Part shown: one piece after another, positions 13,824 to 20,874 of the stretch
Layout: the number at the start of each line of letters is the position of its first letter
How positions within the stretch are numbered: the first letter of the stretch is position 1
Origin: UBA9732 sp045116915
GTDB lineage: Bacteria > Spirochaetota > Spirochaetia > Sphaerochaetales > Sphaerochaetaceae
DNA length: 26,225 bases
Assembly: GCA_045116915.1 (NCBI GenBank)
Contig: JBGUMQ010000009.1
Coordinates: forward strand, 1-26,225
Direction of reading: 5' to 3'
Notes under the pieces: generated by a model
The model's input: the letters and a program-made list of their open reading frames with translations, nothing else
Told to the model about the DNA's origin: nothing
The model's database searches: none
Position numbers and translations under genes: made by a program

Positions 13824-14762
13824 TCAGAATCCGACGAGCATGCCCACGGCGACGAACCACAGGAACATCGTGAGCATGCTTGCTATCGACGACATCACGA
13901 CTATCTCATTCGCAAGGTCGGCATCCCCGCCCATGGCCACGGCCGTGCTGTAGGAGTTCACAGCGTTCGGTGAGGTCGCGAAGATCATAACGCTCACCAG
14001 ATTCATGCCCCTGAGACCCAGTGCAATCGAGACCGGAAGGACCAGCATGGGCACGAACACCAGCCTGCCCAGGACCGCCCACGTGATGTGGGCCTTGTAC
14101 TTCCTGATGAATCCGAACTCGAACGATGCCCCGAGCGCTATCATGGAAAGCGGGGTGGTGAGACCGCTGATCTTGGCCACGATACCTGTCATGATCCACG
14201 AGGGGATCACGATTCCGGTGATGTTCAGTACAAGACCGACCATGCTTCCGACAACCAGCGGGTTCGTCAGAACCTTGTAGAATATCTTCAGCGGCGAGGA
14301 CGCGGCTCCCGTGTATTTCTCGAAGATGAACGCCGACAGTGTGTTGTTCAGCGGGACGAGGATCACCGCTATGACGGAGGCGATGCCGACGTTGCCGCCG
14401 TAGATGCTCTGCGCGATCGGAATGCCCAGTATGGCGTAATTGCACTTGTATATCCCCTGGATCATGACAGGGATCTGCGTCCTGTCCTTCACGAACCTGG
14501 GGACGATCATCCATGATATGACGAATACAGCGACGATGCCGATTGCGACGACAAGGACTGGAAGGAGCTCGACATCCTCCTTCAGGTTCGCCTTGTAGAT
14601 GGTCTCGGCGCACATCACGGAGAGGAAGAACCTGAAGCAGACGATGTTCAGCTGCTTCGTGGCGGAATCGCTGAGATAGTTCCTCTTCTTGAGGAAGAAT
14701 CCCAGCGCCATGTAGACCATCAGCGGTGCGAGCGCGATGGCTGAGATCCTGATCACATCCAT
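13824..14762 (-). CDS. AEC-family (auxin efflux carrier-like) transporter
   Basis: A 312-aa inner-membrane protein with about ten hydrophobic spans in the two-times-five AEC layout. Family features are the N-terminal LAPLMVYMALGFFLKKRNYLS, the mid-protein NYAILGIPIAQSIYGG and PLSMIALGASFEF, and the C-terminal ATSPNAVNSYSTAVAMGGD region with its helix-breaking Asn/Pro. Bacterial members export or import organic acids such as malate; the substrate here is unknown. Its ATG begins 2 nt after the pyrH stop, so it is probably translationally coupled to pyrH. Confidence 0.9.
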   Translation of the reverse strand: MDVIRISAIALAPLMVYMALGFFLKKRNYLSDSATKQLNIVCFRFFLSVMCAETIYKANLKEDVELLPVLVVAIGIVAVFVISWMIVPRFVKDRTQIPVMIQGIYKCNYAILGIPIAQSIYGGNVGIASVIAVILVPLNNTLSAFIFEKYTGAASSPLKIFYKVLTNPLVVGSMVGLVLNITGIVIPSWIMTGIVAKISGLTTPLSMIALGASFEFGFIRKYKAHITWAVLGRLVFVPMLVLPVSIALGLRGMNLVSVMIFATSPNAVNSYSTAVAMGGDADLANEIVVMSSIASMLTMFLWFVAVGMLVGF

Positions 14763-14764
14763 GG

Positions 14765-15466
14765 TCAGCCGCCTATCGTCGTTCCTGTGAACGGCTCACC
14801 GTTGAGGATGGCGATCGTGTTCTCCGTGTTCCTTCCGTCGGCGCAGATGACGGTGATCCCGGCTTCCTGTGCAAGCCTGGAGGCTATGGGATCGAACGGT
14901 GCGTTCTTTCCCGGAACCCACTCGTCGCCGACCATCTTCCTGAAATCGGCCCAGGAGATGCTGTCGATCGGCTTGGCATCGGGATTCTTCCTCGGGTCGT
15001 CGGTGTAGACCTTGGCGATGTTGGAGAGGTTGACGATCCTGTCGGCACCGAAGCGCCTGGCCAGATAGACGGCATCGGTATCGGTGGAGAAGCCGGGTTT
15101 CCAGCCTCCTGCGACAAGGATGCGGCCCGTGAAGCCCACGTCATCGGCTGTCGGGTTCGTGACGACCGGGTCGGTGCAGAGCTTGCCGAAGATCGCCTTG
15201 ACCAGTTCGGCGTTGATGTATGTTGCCTTGATTCCGATCCAGTCCTGTGCGGCGGCATCCTGTTCGGAGGGATCGGTCACGACCTCCCGGTATGCCTGCT
15301 GGTATACACGGGCGGGGGCTCCGCCTCCGCAGACGAAGATCAGCCTGTCTTCCGGATTGGCCGTAAGGTACTCCCTGATTCTTGCGAGAAAACCGGACAG
15401 GAAGGTGCTGTTCACCTTGTCCGGAGCGATGATCGACCCACCCACGGAAAGAACTGAAATCCTCAT
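14765..15466 (-). CDS. pyrH: UMP kinase, archaeal/spirochaete type
   Basis: A 233-aa amino-acid-kinase-fold enzyme that makes UDP from UMP. The N-terminal loop is SVGGSIIAPDKV (7-18) as in archaeal UMP kinases, not the GGKxG type of typical bacterial PyrH. Other conserved stretches are CGGGAPARVYQ (46-56), VAGGWKPGFSTDTDAV (nucleotide pocket) and NLSNIAKVYTDDPRKNPDAK. The ATG follows GAGGAG at 7 nt. Upstream is a good promoter (TTGCAA-17-TAGAAT). It heads a two-gene operon with an AEC transporter, an unusual partner; bacterial pyrH is normally next to tsf and frr. Confidence 0.9.
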   Translation of the reverse strand: MRISVLSVGGSIIAPDKVNSTFLSGFLARIREYLTANPEDRLIFVCGGGAPARVYQQAYREVVTDPSEQDAAAQDWIGIKATYINAELVKAIFGKLCTDPVVTNPTADDVGFTGRILVAGGWKPGFSTDTDAVYLARRFGADRIVNLSNIAKVYTDDPRKNPDAKPIDSISWADFRKMVGDEWVPGKNAPFDPIASRLAQEAGITVICADGRNTENTIAILNGEPFTGTTIGG

Positions 15467-15486
15467 GATTTACTCCTCAATGGGAG

Positions 15487-15515
15487 ATTCTATACATGGG
15501 AAAAGCGTTTTGCAA
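15487..15515 (-). promoter_or_regulatory. pyrH promoter
   Basis: Minus strand: TTGCAA (15510-15515), 17-nt spacer, TAGAAT (15487-15492; 5 of 6). Confidence 0.65.
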
Positions 15516-15569
15516 GCACATGAGGCCATTGTGCGGCTATTGTCCTCAACGAGTCCGGAATAGGTCAAC

Positions 15570-16373
15570 TCATGACAGGTAGATGAGCCTTATGATGAAG
15601 TTTATCAACCTGGCGGGGAGGACCTTGGAGAGGAAGGCCAGGGCCTTGTAGTCCAGACCGACGGCGCAGCGTACGGGAGGGTTCTTCCTGCATGCGAGCT
15701 TCAGGAAAACCTTGGCCACGGAATCCGCGGGCTTTCCCTTCTGCTCGTCGCGTGCCATGTGCTCCACGGCACTTCGGCACTGCTCGTAGTACGGGGAGCC
15801 TTCCGGCTCGTCGCTCGTGCGGGCCTTGGTGAAGCCTGTCCTGGTGTCGCCGGGTTCCACAAGGGAACATCTGACGCCGAATCCGCGGGCCTCCATCCTG
15901 AGGGCCTGGGCATAGGCTTCAAGGGCGTATTTCGACGAGCTGTAGTGACTTTGATAGGGTATGGACACCAATCCGGCCACCGAACTGGTGATCAGAACAA
16001 GCGAGCGGGGGTTCTTCCTGAGTAGCGGGAGGAATGCGTTGTCGACATTGAGGACGCCGAAGTAGTTGGTCTCCATCTGGGCCTTGGCCCGATCGATCGG
16101 CGTCATCTCGGCGGATCCGCTGATTCCGAATCCGGCACAGTGGATGATGATTCCCAGCTCGCCCACCTTGGCGGCGGCGGAGCGCACCGACTGCGGATCC
16201 GTGACATCCATCTCCAGGGGGATGATGTTCGGGTTGCCGGTGCTTTTCGGATGGCGTGATGCGGCGTAGACGATGAAACCGTTCATTGCGAAAAGATCCG
16301 CGGTCTCCTTTCCGATCCCGCTCGATGCTCCTGTGACAAGCACTGTCTTCTGATATGGGCACTTGATGTTCAT
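15570..16373 (-). CDS. Short-chain dehydrogenase/reductase (classical SDR)
   Basis: A 267-aa NAD(P)-dependent oxidoreductase. The cofactor loop is TGASSGIG (14-21), CAG at 79-81 corresponds to the NNAG motif, the catalytic Ser is in LITSS (127-131), and the pair Tyr144/Lys148 lies in YSSSK. The VEPGDTRTGF region follows. It ends in a hydrophobic helix (LSKVLPARLINFIIRLIYL) that could associate with the membrane, as in lipid-acting SDRs; the substrate is unknown. The ATG at 16373 is preferred because the perfect TATAAT (16380-16385) ends 6 nt upstream and no Shine-Dalgarno is present, so translation is probably leaderless. The 6-codon longer version would start inside the promoter. Confidence 0.88.
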   Translation of the reverse strand: MNIKCPYQKTVLVTGASSGIGKETADLFAMNGFIVYAASRHPKSTGNPNIIPLEMDVTDPQSVRSAAAKVGELGIIIHCAGFGISGSAEMTPIDRAKAQMETNYFGVLNVDNAFLPLLRKNPRSLVLITSSVAGLVSIPYQSHYSSSKYALEAYAQALRMEARGFGVRCSLVEPGDTRTGFTKARTSDEPEGSPYYEQCRSAVEHMARDEQKGKPADSVAKVFLKLACRKNPPVRCAVGLDYKALAFLSKVLPARLINFIIRLIYLS

Positions 16374-16379
16374 GCCGCC

Positions 16380-16385
16380 ATTATA
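16380..16385 (-). promoter_or_regulatory. Leaderless -10 of the SDR gene
   Basis: A perfect TATAAT on the minus strand, 6 nt (GGCGGC) before the ATG. The -35 region is weak (ATCCAA or TATCCA at 17-18 nt). Confidence 0.6.
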
Positions 16386-16413
16386 CTCCAATCACGTCGC
16401 CTTTGGATACAGG

Positions 16414-16446
16414 CGTCCCCGCACGGCACATGCGCGTACGGGGACG
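16414..16446 (-). terminator. GC-rich hairpin after ssb
   Basis: CGTCCCCG (16414-16421) pairs with CGGGGACG (16439-16446) around an inner GC-rich loop, 39 nt past the ssb stop. No T-run follows, so it may be a Rho-type or 3'-end stabilising hairpin. Confidence 0.4.
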
Positions 16447-16485
16447 AACTGGATAGAAGCAACGGCCTGATGAACCGACCGCCTG

Positions 16486-17157
16486 TCAGAACGGTGCGTC
16501 TGTGGTATCTGTTTCCGGAACATCCTCCCCGGACCCGCAGTCGGGTCCCGCATCCTCGAAATCCTCCGGACCGCCGCCGGTTTCCGGAGCCTCCGTCAGG
16601 GCATTGCCGTCCTGCACCGGGACAGAAGCAACCGTTTCCGGCTGCACTGCGTCCGTATCCGGAGTCTGCGGTGCCTGTGTTGCCTGCGGTGTCTGTGGCT
16701 CCCGTGCGGTTTCTTCCGGTGCGGGGACTTCCGCAGCCGTCCGTTCCTCCAGCGCGATGGAACTGTCGGATCTTGTCTGCAGCTCGCCCGGGATCCTGGT
16801 TGGCTCGGTGTTCTCGGATTCATCGGTCTTCTTCACCGGCTGGAATTCGATGTGCTCGGCGAGGATGGCGACCTTCTCGCGGCTGAAGCCTCCCATCGAG
16901 TACCTGATCTGCTTCAGGCGGCCGACTATCCTGATTCCCCTGCCTTTCTTCAGGAACTTGAGGCAGGACTCGGCGACCGGACCGGACACCCATACGGTGA
17001 AGAAGGATGCGTCCTGCACCCATTTGCCGTTCCTGCCGAAATAGTACCTGTTGTTCGCAAGCGACAGCCTGCATTGCGACGACCCCGTGACCTGGTTAGA
17101 CCGCTCCGGATCCCTGATCAGGGTCCCTTCCATTAGGACTGTGTTCAGATTGTTCAT
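16486..17157 (-). CDS. ssb: Single-stranded DNA-binding protein
   Basis: A 223-aa SSB that coats single-stranded DNA in replication, repair and recombination. Residues 1-105 form the OB fold: MNNLNTVLMEGTLIRDPE, SLANNRYYFGRNGKW, DASFFTVWVSGPVAE, LKKGRGIRIVGRLKQ. The remainder is a long, disordered tail rich in Pro, Glu, Thr and Gln ending in DTTDAPF, a recognisable form of the acidic DDDIPF tip that recruits partner proteins such as RecQ. The tail is longer than usual (E. coli SSB is 178 aa). The ATG at 17157 has GGAGG about 6 nt upstream. It is not next to rpsF or rpsR as in most bacteria, but is transcribed alone from conserved element D, which it shares with recQ. Confidence 0.92.
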   Translation of the reverse strand: MNNLNTVLMEGTLIRDPERSNQVTGSSQCRLSLANNRYYFGRNGKWVQDASFFTVWVSGPVAESCLKFLKKGRGIRIVGRLKQIRYSMGGFSREKVAILAEHIEFQPVKKTDESENTEPTRIPGELQTRSDSSIALEERTAAEVPAPEETAREPQTPQATQAPQTPDTDAVQPETVASVPVQDGNALTEAPETGGGPEDFEDAGPDCGSGEDVPETDTTDAPF

Positions 17158-17238
17158 CGGAACCTCCGTTCCAGGGGAGCGCCGGAACGTCCGGACAGCC
17201 GGACGCGCTTTCCGTTGGGCTTGTTCCCCTGTCACGGT

Positions 17239-17267
17239 CCTATACGTAAAAAGTGTCCGAAATATTG
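17239..17267 (-). promoter_or_regulatory. Conserved element D (ssb): CAATAT-N17-TATAGG
   Basis: Minus strand: CAATAT (17262-17267), spacer containing GGACACTTTTTACG, TATAGG (17239-17244). If the last hexamer is the -10, ssb has a leader of about 75 nt. One base of the core differs from the other copies. Confidence 0.75.
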
Positions 17268-17306
17268 GATTTTCCCGAAACTTTTTCCGGGTTTTTTGTG
17301 TGTTTC

Positions 17307-17627
17307 TCAGATATTGTCGTTTATGAAGGCTTCCAAGACCCCCATTGTGGCCCCTCCGACGCGCTGGGCGACGGCTTCACCGCCCTTGAAGAGGATCAGT
17401 GTCGGGATGCTGCTGACGTTGAAGGACTCGGCGATTTCCGGGTTCTCGTCGACATCGACCTTGCCTACCTTGACCTTGCCGTCGTACTTGATCGCGATCT
17501 GCGAGACGACCGGGGCGATCATCCTGCACGGGCCGCACCATGTGGCCCAGAAATCCACGAGCACCGGGGTGCTGCTGTTTATCACTTCCTGCTCGAAATT
17601 TGAACTGTTGAGAATTACTTCGCTCAT
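17307..17627 (-). CDS. trxA: Thioredoxin
   Basis: A 106-aa cytosolic disulfide reductase. The active site WCGPC lies at residues 30-34 (redox Cys31 and Cys34), preceded by the buried Asp in VLVDFWA and followed by the cis-proline in SSIPTLILFKGG. Length is standard. The ATG at 17627 follows AAGGAG with a 7-nt spacer; a longer in-frame extension crosses the promoter. A TATTAT -10 lies at 17649-17654. No trxB is in the window. It is upstream of ssb on the same strand but ssb has its own element between. Confidence 0.96.
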   Translation of the reverse strand: MSEVILNSSNFEQEVINSSTPVLVDFWATWCGPCRMIAPVVSQIAIKYDGKVKVGKVDVDENPEIAESFNVSSIPTLILFKGGEAVAQRVGGATMGVLEAFINDNI

Positions 17628-17648
17628 GTCTTGACTCCTTGTAATCCA

Positions 17649-17654
17649 ATAATA
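17649..17654 (-). promoter_or_regulatory. Candidate trxA -10
   Basis: TATTAT on the minus strand (5 of 6), giving a leader of about 15 nt that carries AAGGAG. The -35 at 17 nt (TTTCCG) is poor. Confidence 0.4.
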
Positions 17655-17781
17655 ACGGCGCATCGCAAAAACGGAAAGTGCGGAGGGGTGGGTTGGGACA
17701 CGGAGAGCTGTTGCAGGTACTGAAAGAACCCTATGGAAATTAAAAAGATTTTTCATTCTTTCTTACGGCTTTGGTGTTGGA

Positions 17782-17827
17782 CCGATATAACTCCGATATA
17801 ACTGAAAAAAATTGTAAATCCTTACAA
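17782..17827 (+). promoter_or_regulatory. Tandem 11-bp repeat and palindrome before the DUF5655-like gene
   Basis: CCGATATAACT occurs twice head-to-tail (17782-17792, 17793-17803). Just after it lies TTGTAA-ATCC-TTACAA (17812-17827), a perfect 6-bp inverted repeat. Both sit upstream of a perfect promoter. An 11-bp period is typical of OmpR-type response-regulator sites. This is the main content of the 319-nt gap 17628-17946. Confidence 0.55.
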
Positions 17828-17836
17828 AATAAGGAG

Positions 17837-17865
17837 TTGACAAAACAGAACCCATGGCCTATAAT
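17837..17865 (+). promoter_or_regulatory. Perfect consensus sigma70 promoter
   Basis: TTGACA (17837-17842), exactly 17 nt, TATAAT (17860-17865). Transcription should start near 17872. Confidence 0.88.
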
Positions 17866-17879
17866 CAAATCATCCAGGG

Positions 17880-17909
17880 CGGAAGGAGGCCGCAGGCCAT
17901 CCTGTTCCG
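17880..17909 (+). promoter_or_regulatory. Stable leader hairpin before the DUF5655-like gene
   Basis: GCGGAA pairs with TTCCGC, with inner GGA/TCC and GGCC/GGCC stems, right at the predicted 5' end of the transcript. It could protect the mRNA end or regulate the gene; the ribosome site (AAGGAGG, 17936-17942) is outside it. Confidence 0.5.
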
Positions 17910-17946
17910 CACCATGGGGAATGAAAAAAATAAAAAGGAGGAACGT

Positions 17947-18327
17947 ATGTCGGGAGAAGACAAGGCTGTGGGATTCTTCGGTGACCGTGAGGATTCGCTC
18001 AAGGCTTTCGAGAGTCTGAAACTCTATATAAACGATTTCTGTCCCGACGCGGTGATCTCGATCCAGGGATCCCTCCTTTCATTCAGGACCGCCGCCGGAT
18101 TCGCCTATGTATCCCGTCCTCCGAAGGACGGTTCGGTCCTCTTCAACCTGGCCATCACCAACAGGAAGAGGATCGTCAGCGACAGGATAGAGAAGACCGT
18201 TCCGCCTGTTCCCGGGACGAGGTCGTTCGTCTACCACATAGGGATCAGGTCCGTAGCGGATATCGATTCCGAGGTCAAGGGGTGGATCAGGCAGTCCTAC
18301 GAATATTCGAAACTGAATTACGCATAG
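17947..18327 (+). CDS. DUF5655-like protein
   Basis: A 126-aa soluble protein resembling the DUF5655 family (function unknown, often in small stand-alone genes). The match rests on the C-terminal pattern FVYHIGIRSVADIDSEVKGWIRQSYEYS, which looks like the family's H.v.l.s.edlD.ev..wl..AY motif, and on SLLSFRTAAGFAYVSRPPKDG in the middle. No catalytic residues are recognised. The ATG at 17947 follows AAGGAGG; earlier in-frame starts lie in the leader hairpin. It has an unusually elaborate control region for so small a gene, implying strong but regulated expression. A perfect-palindrome terminator follows. Confidence 0.6.
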   Translation: MSGEDKAVGFFGDREDSLKAFESLKLYINDFCPDAVISIQGSLLSFRTAAGFAYVSRPPKDGSVLFNLAITNRKRIVSDRIEKTVPPVPGTRSFVYHIGIRSVADIDSEVKGWIRQSYEYSKLNYA

Positions 18328-18354
18328 GTTCCAATAATATCTCTTTCTCTCACG

Positions 18355-18389
18355 GGAGGTGCCGGATCCGGCACCTCCTGATCTTTTTT
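18355..18389 (+). terminator. Perfect-palindrome terminator
   Basis: A 24-nt perfect palindrome at 18355-18378 (half-site GGAGGTGCCGGA) followed by a T-rich tract at 18379-18389. It ends the DUF5655-like transcript and isolates it from the lipoprotein gene. Confidence 0.85.
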
Positions 18390-18410
18390 CTGTGTTTTTT
18401 TGGAAAACTC

Positions 18411-18439
18411 CAATATTCGGAACACTTTTTCCGTATATG
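18411..18439 (+). promoter_or_regulatory. Conserved element A (lipoprotein): CAATAT-N17-TATATG
   Basis: CAATAT (18411-18416), spacer ending in AACACTTTTTCCG, TATATG (18434-18439). The AGGAGG site of the lipoprotein gene lies 5 nt further on. CGGAA-N6-TTCCG forms a small dyad inside the spacer. Confidence 0.75.
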
Positions 18440-18456
18440 CGGTCAGGAGGTGCCCC

Positions 18457-19416
18457 ATGAACAGGAAGGTACTTGTCACATTGTCGTGCATGGCTCTGGC
18501 CGCGGTCATGCTTCTGGCTGTCCTCATGGGATGCTCGCATGACCCCGAACCGGAGGAGGTGTTCAACATCCTCGGTGGAACCGACGGCGTCTCACCGTCG
18601 CTGGTTTCGGTACAGCCCGTGTCGGGCTCGGTCATAAGGCTTGAGTTCAGCGAACCGGTGCGGGTCTACGGCAGTTCGTTCGAACCGCTGACGGCACGTG
18701 CGGACGGGAAGTTCATCTACGTCAGCCTTGACGCCTCGCTGAAGCCGGGAATGCAGTCCAGCGTCCACGGAAGGGTGAAGGACTACAGCGGCAACACGAC
18801 CGGATTCACGATACAGGTCTGGGGATTCAACCCCGACCTGCCGGAGATCCTGATCAACGAATTCACAACCAAGGGAACCGCCAGGAGTCCCGACAGGACG
18901 GAGCTCCTGGTGACGGGGCCGGGCAACATCAACGGCATGACGCTTTACAACGGGGTCCCCGACAATTTCGATTCCTATGTCGTTTTCGGGGACATCGATG
19001 TCGCAAGCGGCGACATGATCGTGGTATGGTGGACGGAGGAGCTGCCGGATATCGTCGAGACAGAAGGGGTCGTGAACATCTGCGCCCAAAGCAGCGAGGG
19101 GCTTTCCTCCAACAACGGAGCGCTTGTCCTTTGCGGCACGCCATCGCTGGGTGCCGATGTCCTGGATGCGGTTGTATACTCGAATTTCGGATCGAGTTAC
19201 AACGGATACGGCACCCGTTCGGCGATGGAGAGGGCTACGTGGGTCATCAATTCCGGAGCCTGGAAAGGGGACCCTCTGGACAGCACATCATCCACCGCCA
19301 CCAGATCCATGAGCAGGCTTCCGGACGGCCGTGACAGCGACAGCAGCGCGGACTGGATCGTCACCGTCACGGGAGGGTCCACATTCGGAGGGGAGAACTC
19401 GTCGGAGGCCTACTGA
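18457..19416 (+). CDS. Lipoprotein with lamin-tail-like domain
   Basis: A 319-aa exported lipoprotein. The signal peptide has a basic start, a hydrophobic core (LVTLSCMALAAVMLLAVLM) and a lipobox LMGC with Cys26 as the lipidated residue. An Ig-like/BIG-type strand segment (about 45-120; SVQPVSGSVIRLEFSEPVRV) precedes a region from about 130 (EILINEFTTKGTARSPDRTELLV) that looks like a lamin-tail (LTD) domain, an Ig-like fold found in secreted nucleases and DNA-uptake-type proteins. The LTD call is by pattern only. ATG at 18457 has AGGAGG at 6 nt. The gene is headed by the same promoter element as ssb and recQ, which suggests a role linked to DNA. Confidence 0.65.
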   Translation: MNRKVLVTLSCMALAAVMLLAVLMGCSHDPEPEEVFNILGGTDGVSPSLVSVQPVSGSVIRLEFSEPVRVYGSSFEPLTARADGKFIYVSLDASLKPGMQSSVHGRVKDYSGNTTGFTIQVWGFNPDLPEILINEFTTKGTARSPDRTELLVTGPGNINGMTLYNGVPDNFDSYVVFGDIDVASGDMIVVWWTEELPDIVETEGVVNICAQSSEGLSSNNGALVLCGTPSLGADVLDAVVYSNFGSSYNGYGTRSAMERATWVINSGAWKGDPLDSTSSTATRSMSRLPDGRDSDSSADWIVTVTGGSTFGGENSSEAY

Positions 19417-19432
19417 GCAGACCTTCCGGGGA

Positions 19433-19449
19433 GACCTCCCGGAGAGGTC
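19433..19449 (+). terminator. Weak hairpin after the lipoprotein gene
   Basis: GACCTC (19433-19438) pairs with GAGGTC (19444-19449) around a 5-nt loop, 16 nt past the stop. No T-run, so only a possible terminator. Confidence 0.3.
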
Positions 19450-19457
19450 CGCCGAGG

Positions 19458-19493
19458 TTGAAACGCCCTGCGGTTTTTCCATATAATGGAAAA
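19458..19493 (+). promoter_or_regulatory. prs promoter with palindrome over the -10
   Basis: TTGAAA (19458-19463; 5 of 6), 18-nt spacer, TATAAT (19482-19487; perfect). The -10 is embedded in an 8-bp inverted repeat TTTTCCAT-ATA-ATGGAAAA (19475-19493), well placed for a repressor that blocks RNA polymerase. Confidence 0.75.
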
Positions 19494-19496
19494 CAA

Positions 19497-19580
19497 GGCG
19501 GCTTCCTTAAGGAAAGGGAACATGCCGCCATGCAGAATCAGGACAGACAGGCCTGACAAGGTAAGCGGTCTGTCCAAGGA
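19497..19580 (+). promoter_or_regulatory. Folded prs 5' leader, possible attenuator or riboswitch
   Basis: The ~94-nt leader shows GGCGGC/GCCGCC around a TTCCTTAAGGAA palindrome, then GGACAGAC/GTCTGTCC (8 bp) ending just before the AAGGAG ribosome site. No known riboswitch core was recognised. The second stem could gate ribosome access. Confidence 0.45.
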
Positions 19581-19587
19581 GAGCCCT

Positions 19588-20874
19588 ATGAGCATAGTGA
19601 AACCCCACAAACTGGGAATCATCACGGGTCCGGGTTCGGAATACCTATCCGGCATGATTGTGAAGCACCTCAGAGGTCTTTACAAAGAACGTTATGAAAA
19701 GCTATCCAAGAATCTCTCATACAGATACGGGATGAGCGAGGAGGAGATCCTCAGGAAGGTAACCTTCATAGACGACATAGGGAACAAGAAGATCCCGGCA
19801 GGAAAGTGCCCCACAGAGTTCATCTGCCCCAAGTTCGACATCCCGGTCAAATACACCAGGTTCCTCAACGGCGAGGTCAAGGCCGAGATCCAGGAGCCTG
19901 TCAGGGGAATCAGGATCTACATCATCTACGACGTGACCAACGACGTGCCCATGAAGATCAACGGTTGCGAGAATCCTGTCAGCTTCTCCGTCAACGACCA
20001 CATCATGATGATGTTCACCATAGTCAATGCGCTGAACCTCGCCGGAGCCGAGAGCATCACCCTTGTGCTACCGACCTATCCGTATGCGAGGCAGCACAAG
20101 AAGAGCTCCAGGGAAGCCCTCACTGCGGCCCTGTTCGGCCAGATGTGCGAGGGCCTCGGGGTCGAGCGCATCATCACGCTGGACATCCACAGCAAGGAGA
20201 TCGAGAACTGCTTCAGGAAGGTCCACATGGAGAACCTCCATGCCTCCTACCAGTTCATCGTGGAGCTCAAGAAGATCATAGACATCTCCGATCCGGACAT
20301 CACGGTCGTCTCCCCGGATGTCGGCGCGGTCTCAAGGAACAAGTTCTACGCCCAGGTCCTGCACAGGCCGCTCGCAATGCTCTACAAGGAGAGGGACTAC
20401 TCGATCGTCACCACCGGAGCCAAGAACACCAACATCAAGAGCATCAACCTCCTGGGAGATGTCTCGGGCAAGACGGTCATACTCGCCGACGACATGCTCG
20501 CATCAGGCGGCACGATGCTGATAGCCATGAAGTACCTCAGGGACAAGGGCGCGAAGAAGATCATATGCATCACCAGCCTCCCGTTCTTCAACGGGAACGC
20601 GATCGAGACCTTCGACAAGGCCTACTCCGAGGGAGTGTTCGACTACATCATCGGAACCAACGCCGTCTACCACACGGACAACCTGCTGTCAAAGAAATGG
20701 TTCATCCAGACCGATGCCAGCGAGCTCTTCGCGCGTGTCATAAACAGACTGCACCACGGCAGGGGAATAAGCCCGCTGCTCGACAACAGGAAGATCGTCC
20801 AGCGTCTGGTCGATGACGTTCAGAACGCCGCCGCAGAGGGTAGGGAGGACAACAACGATGGAGATATCGAATAG
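19588..20874 (+). CDS. prs: Ribose-phosphate pyrophosphokinase, long form
   Basis: A 428-aa enzyme that makes PRPP from ribose-5-phosphate and ATP, feeding purine, pyrimidine, NAD and His/Trp synthesis. The PRPP-binding signature is DDMLASGGTM (301-310); the ATP/regulatory DIHS (199-202) and YPYARQHKKSSRE (164-175) are also visible. It is about 110 residues longer than the 315-aa standard enzyme, mainly as an N-terminal region and inserts, as in the long spirochaetal homologues I know. The ATG at 19588 follows AAGGAG. The gene overlaps the aminotransferase gene by 17 nt, so they form an operon. Confidence 0.9.
   Translation: MSIVKPHKLGIITGPGSEYLSGMIVKHLRGLYKERYEKLSKNLSYRYGMSEEEILRKVTFIDDIGNKKIPAGKCPTEFICPKFDIPVKYTRFLNGEVKAEIQEPVRGIRIYIIYDVTNDVPMKINGCENPVSFSVNDHIMMMFTIVNALNLAGAESITLVLPTYPYARQHKKSSREALTAALFGQMCEGLGVERIITLDIHSKEIENCFRKVHMENLHASYQFIVELKKIIDISDPDITVVSPDVGAVSRNKFYAQVLHRPLAMLYKERDYSIVTTGAKNTNIKSINLLGDVSGKTVILADDMLASGGTMLIAMKYLRDKGAKKIICITSLPFFNGNAIETFDKAYSEGVFDYIIGTNAVYHTDNLLSKKWFIQTDASELFARVINRLHHGRGISPLLDNRKIVQRLVDDVQNAAAEGREDNNDGDIE

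Noticed and set aside
19806..20816. 336-aa plus-strand frame inside prs
   Set aside because: Out-of-frame translation with biased His/Gln/Arg content; prs in the other frame carries the conserved PRPP site.
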